Shown one piece after another: positions 15,804 through 17,458 of a DNA stretch of 17,458 nucleotides. A program made the position numbers and the translations under genes. Each line of letters starts with the position of its first letter. The stretch's first letter is position 1. This DNA comes from Actinomycetes bacterium (GTDB taxonomy: Bacteria; Actinomycetota; Acidimicrobiia; Acidimicrobiales; RAAP-2). The stretch covers positions 1 to 17,458 of the forward strand of contig JAJYDR010000038.1 of the NCBI GenBank assembly GCA_021777285.1. Reading direction: 5' to 3'. The notes beneath the pieces are model-generated. The model saw nothing but the letters and a program-made list of their open reading frames with translations, had not been told where the DNA came from and searched no databases.

Positions 15804-16826
15804 TCAGACGCCGCCGAGACGAACGTCACCGCTCAGGATCGAACCCGCCGCCACTTGCTCCTTGGCCCCGACGACGCACGTCGGTCCGAGTTCGGCGTAC
15901 TCGCCAATGACCGCACCGGGGCCGATGATCGACCACCGCACAACGGCGCCGTCGCCCACCACGGCGCCGGGCAGCAGCACGGCGCGTTCGATGAACGCGC
16001 CGGCGCCGACGTGGCAGCCCTCGTCGACCACCGCGTTACGCAGCGTCGCGGTCTCGTCGACCCGACTCGTGGCGTGCGCCCAGGAGCCGTTCTGAATGGC
16101 CGGCACGTTGCGCCCGTCACGGCCGCGCAGGATGTCGACGTTGGCCTGCAGGTAGGCGTGGGGCGTACCGGTGTCGAGCCAGTAGGCGTGGTCGGCCATC
16201 GCGTAGAGCACGCCATCCGCGGCGAGCGCGGGGAACGTCTCTCGTTCCACGCTCACGCGCCCGGTGGGTGCGATTCGGTCGAGGACCCCCGACTCCATGA
16301 CGTAGGTGCCGGCGTTGATGAGATTGGTGGGAGCCTCGTCGCGCGGCGGCTTCTCGACGAAGGCGAGGACGCGTCCGTCGGGTGCCGTAGGCACCACGCC
16401 GAACAGCGACGGGTCCACGACGGGGTGCAGGGCAATGGTGGCCTCGGCCCCGTGCTCGCGGTGAAAGGACAGCAGCGCGGTGAGGTCGAGGTCGGTCACG
16501 ACGTCTCCGTTGACCACGATGAAGGTCTCGGCGATACCCGCCTCGGTCGCGGCGAAGCGGATGGCCCCGGCGGTATCGAGCGGCTCGGGCTCGACGGCGT
16601 AGGTGACCCTGATGCCGGCGATCACGTCGTCGGGGTAGGCCTCGATGAACCGGTCGGGCATGTAACCCAGTGAGAGCACGACGTCAGTGACCCCGTGGCG
16701 AGCCAAGTTCTCCAAGGCGCACTCGATCATCGGTACGCCCACGAGTGGCAACATCTGCTTGGGCGTCTCGTAGGTCAGTGGGCGCAGCCGTGTCCCCATG
16801 CCGCCGACGAGGATGACGGCCTGCAA
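15804..16826 (-). CDS. manB: Mannose-1-phosphate guanylyltransferase (GDP-mannose synthase), NDP-sugar pyrophosphorylase family
   Basis: A 340-aa two-domain sugar nucleotidyltransferase. The catalytic domain has VGGMGTRLRPLT (7-18), PKQMLPL (22-28), NGD with metal ligand Asp108, FVEKP (156-160) and INAGTYV (170-176). From about residue 245 the sequence shows hexapeptide repeats of a left-handed beta-helix. The block RVSVERETFPAL followed by YWLDTGTP closely resembles M. tuberculosis ManB (Rv3264c), which makes GDP-mannose from mannose-1-phosphate and GTP; the symbol follows mycobacterial usage. A glucose- or other hexose-1-phosphate nucleotidyltransferase is the main alternative. Start is TTG at 16826: it gives the canonical MQAVILVGG N-terminus, AAAGGG lies 5 nt upstream, and the preceding gene's stop is 1 nt away, so the two are coupled. 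Its end faces cofE with a 2-bp gap. It would feed the rmd-like enzyme and glycosyltransferases nearby. Confidence 0.88.
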   Translation of the reverse strand: MQAVILVGGMGTRLRPLTYETPKQMLPLVGVPMIECALENLARHGVTDVVLSLGYMPDRFIEAYPDDVIAGIRVTYAVEPEPLDTAGAIRFAATEAGIAETFIVVNGDVVTDLDLTALLSFHREHGAEATIALHPVVDPSLFGVVPTAPDGRVLAFVEKPPRDEAPTNLINAGTYVMESGVLDRIAPTGRVSVERETFPALAADGVLYAMADHAYWLDTGTPHAYLQANVDILRGRDGRNVPAIQNGSWAHATSRVDETATLRNAVVDEGCHVGAGAFIERAVLLPGAVVGDGAVVRWSIIGPGAVIGEYAELGPTCVVGAKEQVAAGSILSGDVRLGGV

Positions 16827-16827
16827 G

Positions 16828-17458
16828 TTATCCCTTTGACGTCGTCGTGGTCGTCACTGACGTGGACGGGGTGGATGATTTCACCGTCGTCGTCGGCGCT
16901 GACGTGGACGAGGTGGACGACTTCGCCGTCGTGGTCGTGACCGGGGCCAGCGTGGTCGTCGTCGACGGCGTCACTGCCGCCTGCACCATTGCCGTGACCG
17001 TCGACTTGGACGGAGCGGGTGGGGTGACACCGCTGGGCAGGAAGGCCATCGTCACGCGAAGATACTGGGAGAACTTGATCGTGCTCGGATCGGTCGTGAC
17101 CGTCGGCTTCTTCTGGGCGAGCGAGGACCAGTAGGCGTACGAGACCTGGCCGACCTTGCCGGCGTACTTGGTCTTGGGCGCGCAGGTGGCACCGTTCTTC
17201 AGCGTCGTCGTACCCTTGCCGTGGGTGTAGCTCAGTTCGGTCGACGTGGCGAGCAGGCCGGTGTACTCACGCGTGAACTGGGCCAGGGTCGCGTTGTTGC
17301 CGGCGTCGGCCTTGGTCACCGGGCTCACCTTCAGCACGTTGTTCGCCTCGACGGTGAAACCGCCGGTCGTCGAGGGGTCCGGCGCCAGGATGGCCCGTGA
17401 ACCACAGTTGTCGATCGAGAGCGCCGCGTACCAGGTCGTGCCGATGGTCGGCGGCGTG
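16828..17458 (-). CDS. Probable exported protein of unknown function with Thr/Ser-rich repeat tail; partial, 5' end off the window
   Basis: The frame is open from the right edge to TAA at 16828, giving 209 visible residues; a GTG at 17337 exists but the coding frame continues upstream with protein-like sequence (GTTWYAALSIDNCG), so the real start is outside. I do not recognise the family. The visible part has a probably extracytoplasmic domain of about 160 residues with two Cys (in DNCG and GATCAPKT), which might form a disulfide, then a tail of about 45 residues made almost only of Thr, Ser, Ala, Val, Pro and Lys, including two 14-residue tandem repeats. Such tails are common as wall-spanning or glycosylated linkers in actinobacteria. 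Its stop is 1 nt from the manB start, so it is in the same operon. Any signal peptide, membrane anchor or catalytic domain would lie beyond the window edge. Confidence 0.7.
   Translation of the reverse strand, partial: TPPTIGTTWYAALSIDNCGSRAILAPDPSTTGGFTVEANNVLKVSPVTKADAGNNATLAQFTREYTGLLATSTELSYTHGKGTTTLKNGATCAPKTKYAGKVGQVSYAYWSSLAQKKPTVTTDPSTIKFSQYLRVTMAFLPSGVTPPAPSKSTVTAMVQAAVTPSTTTTLAPVTTTTAKSSTSSTSAPTTTVKSSTPSTSVTTTTTSKG
16832..16837 (-). promoter_or_regulatory. Ribosome binding site (AAAGGG) deciding the TTG start of manB
   Basis: AAAGGG lies 5 nt before TTG 16826, inside the last codons of the upstream gene. It supports the unusual TTG start, which family alignment also demands because the next Met lies within the catalytic GGMGTRL motif. 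Confidence 0.6.
16855..16938 (-). repeat. Two 42-bp imperfect tandem repeats encoding 14-residue Thr/Ser units
   Basis: The units are 16897-16938 and 16855-16896 on the minus strand, encoding TTTTAKSSTSSTSA and PTTTVKSSTPSTSV. The DNA copies differ at only a few positions over a 42-nt period. They lie in the C-terminal tail of the exported protein and are flanked by more ACG/ACC threonine codons. Confidence 0.85.

Noticed and set aside
16855..16938. Tandem repeats considered as a CRISPR or non-coding repeat array
   Set aside because: The units are directly adjacent without spacers, have a period of 42 that keeps frame, and encode a Thr/Ser tail.

Overview
This is a GC-rich, gene-dense bacterial chromosome segment with almost no non-coding DNA. 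Coenzyme F420 genes, frequent GTG and TTG starts, many 1-10 nt gene overlaps and apparently leaderless promoters all point to Actinomycetota. My best guess is an environmental member such as Acidimicrobiia, but that is inference from gene types only. I see no tRNA, rRNA, CRISPR array, insertion sequence or phage gene.

Layout. (1) Minus-strand pair at the left: a CPBP (CAAX-type) intramembrane protease overlapping by 1 nt a large multi-membrane, GT-C-like protein that runs off the left edge. (2) Divergent from it, ftsH on the plus strand, whose 3' end overlaps a convergent gene by 15 nt. (3) Minus-strand pair: a 1076-aa protein joining a GT2 glycosyltransferase domain to a polytopic membrane domain, coupled by ATGA to an exported DUF5719-like protein. 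(4) Minus-strand operon 14147 to 9283: cytoplasmic serine hydrolase (beta-lactamase/S12 fold), three consecutive GT4-type glycosyltransferases (the first transcribed lacking key catalytic motifs), and an SDR enzyme closely resembling GDP-6-deoxy-D-mannose reductase (Rmd). (5) Plus-strand pair cofD-cofE (fbiA-fbiB) for F420 biosynthesis, starting 35 bp from the serine hydrolase. (6) Minus-strand pair at the right edge: a Thr/Ser-rich secreted protein (5' end off the window) and a mannose-1-phosphate guanylyltransferase (manB), convergent with cofE with a 2-bp gap.

How it fits together. manB would supply GDP-mannose. The Rmd-like enzyme could finish GDP-D-rhamnose if a GDP-mannose 4,6-dehydratase exists elsewhere. 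The GT4s, the GT2-membrane fusion and the GT-C-like protein could assemble or export a cell-surface glycan. The order fbiA-fbiB then convergent manB recalls Mycobacterium tuberculosis Rv3261-Rv3262-Rv3264c, beside rhamnose genes. FtsH and the CPBP protein are membrane proteases.

Most notable points: all five transcription units whose heads are visible have a TANNNT hexamer ending 6-10 nt before the start codon (leaderless mRNA style); CofE is a single-domain protein ending where the mycobacterial FbiB reductase domain would begin; one GT4 looks catalytically degenerate; and an exported protein carries a 42-bp tandem repeat. I do not see a clearly new defence or mobile system. Gaps between genes are all under 80 bp, so there is no long gene-free stretch.
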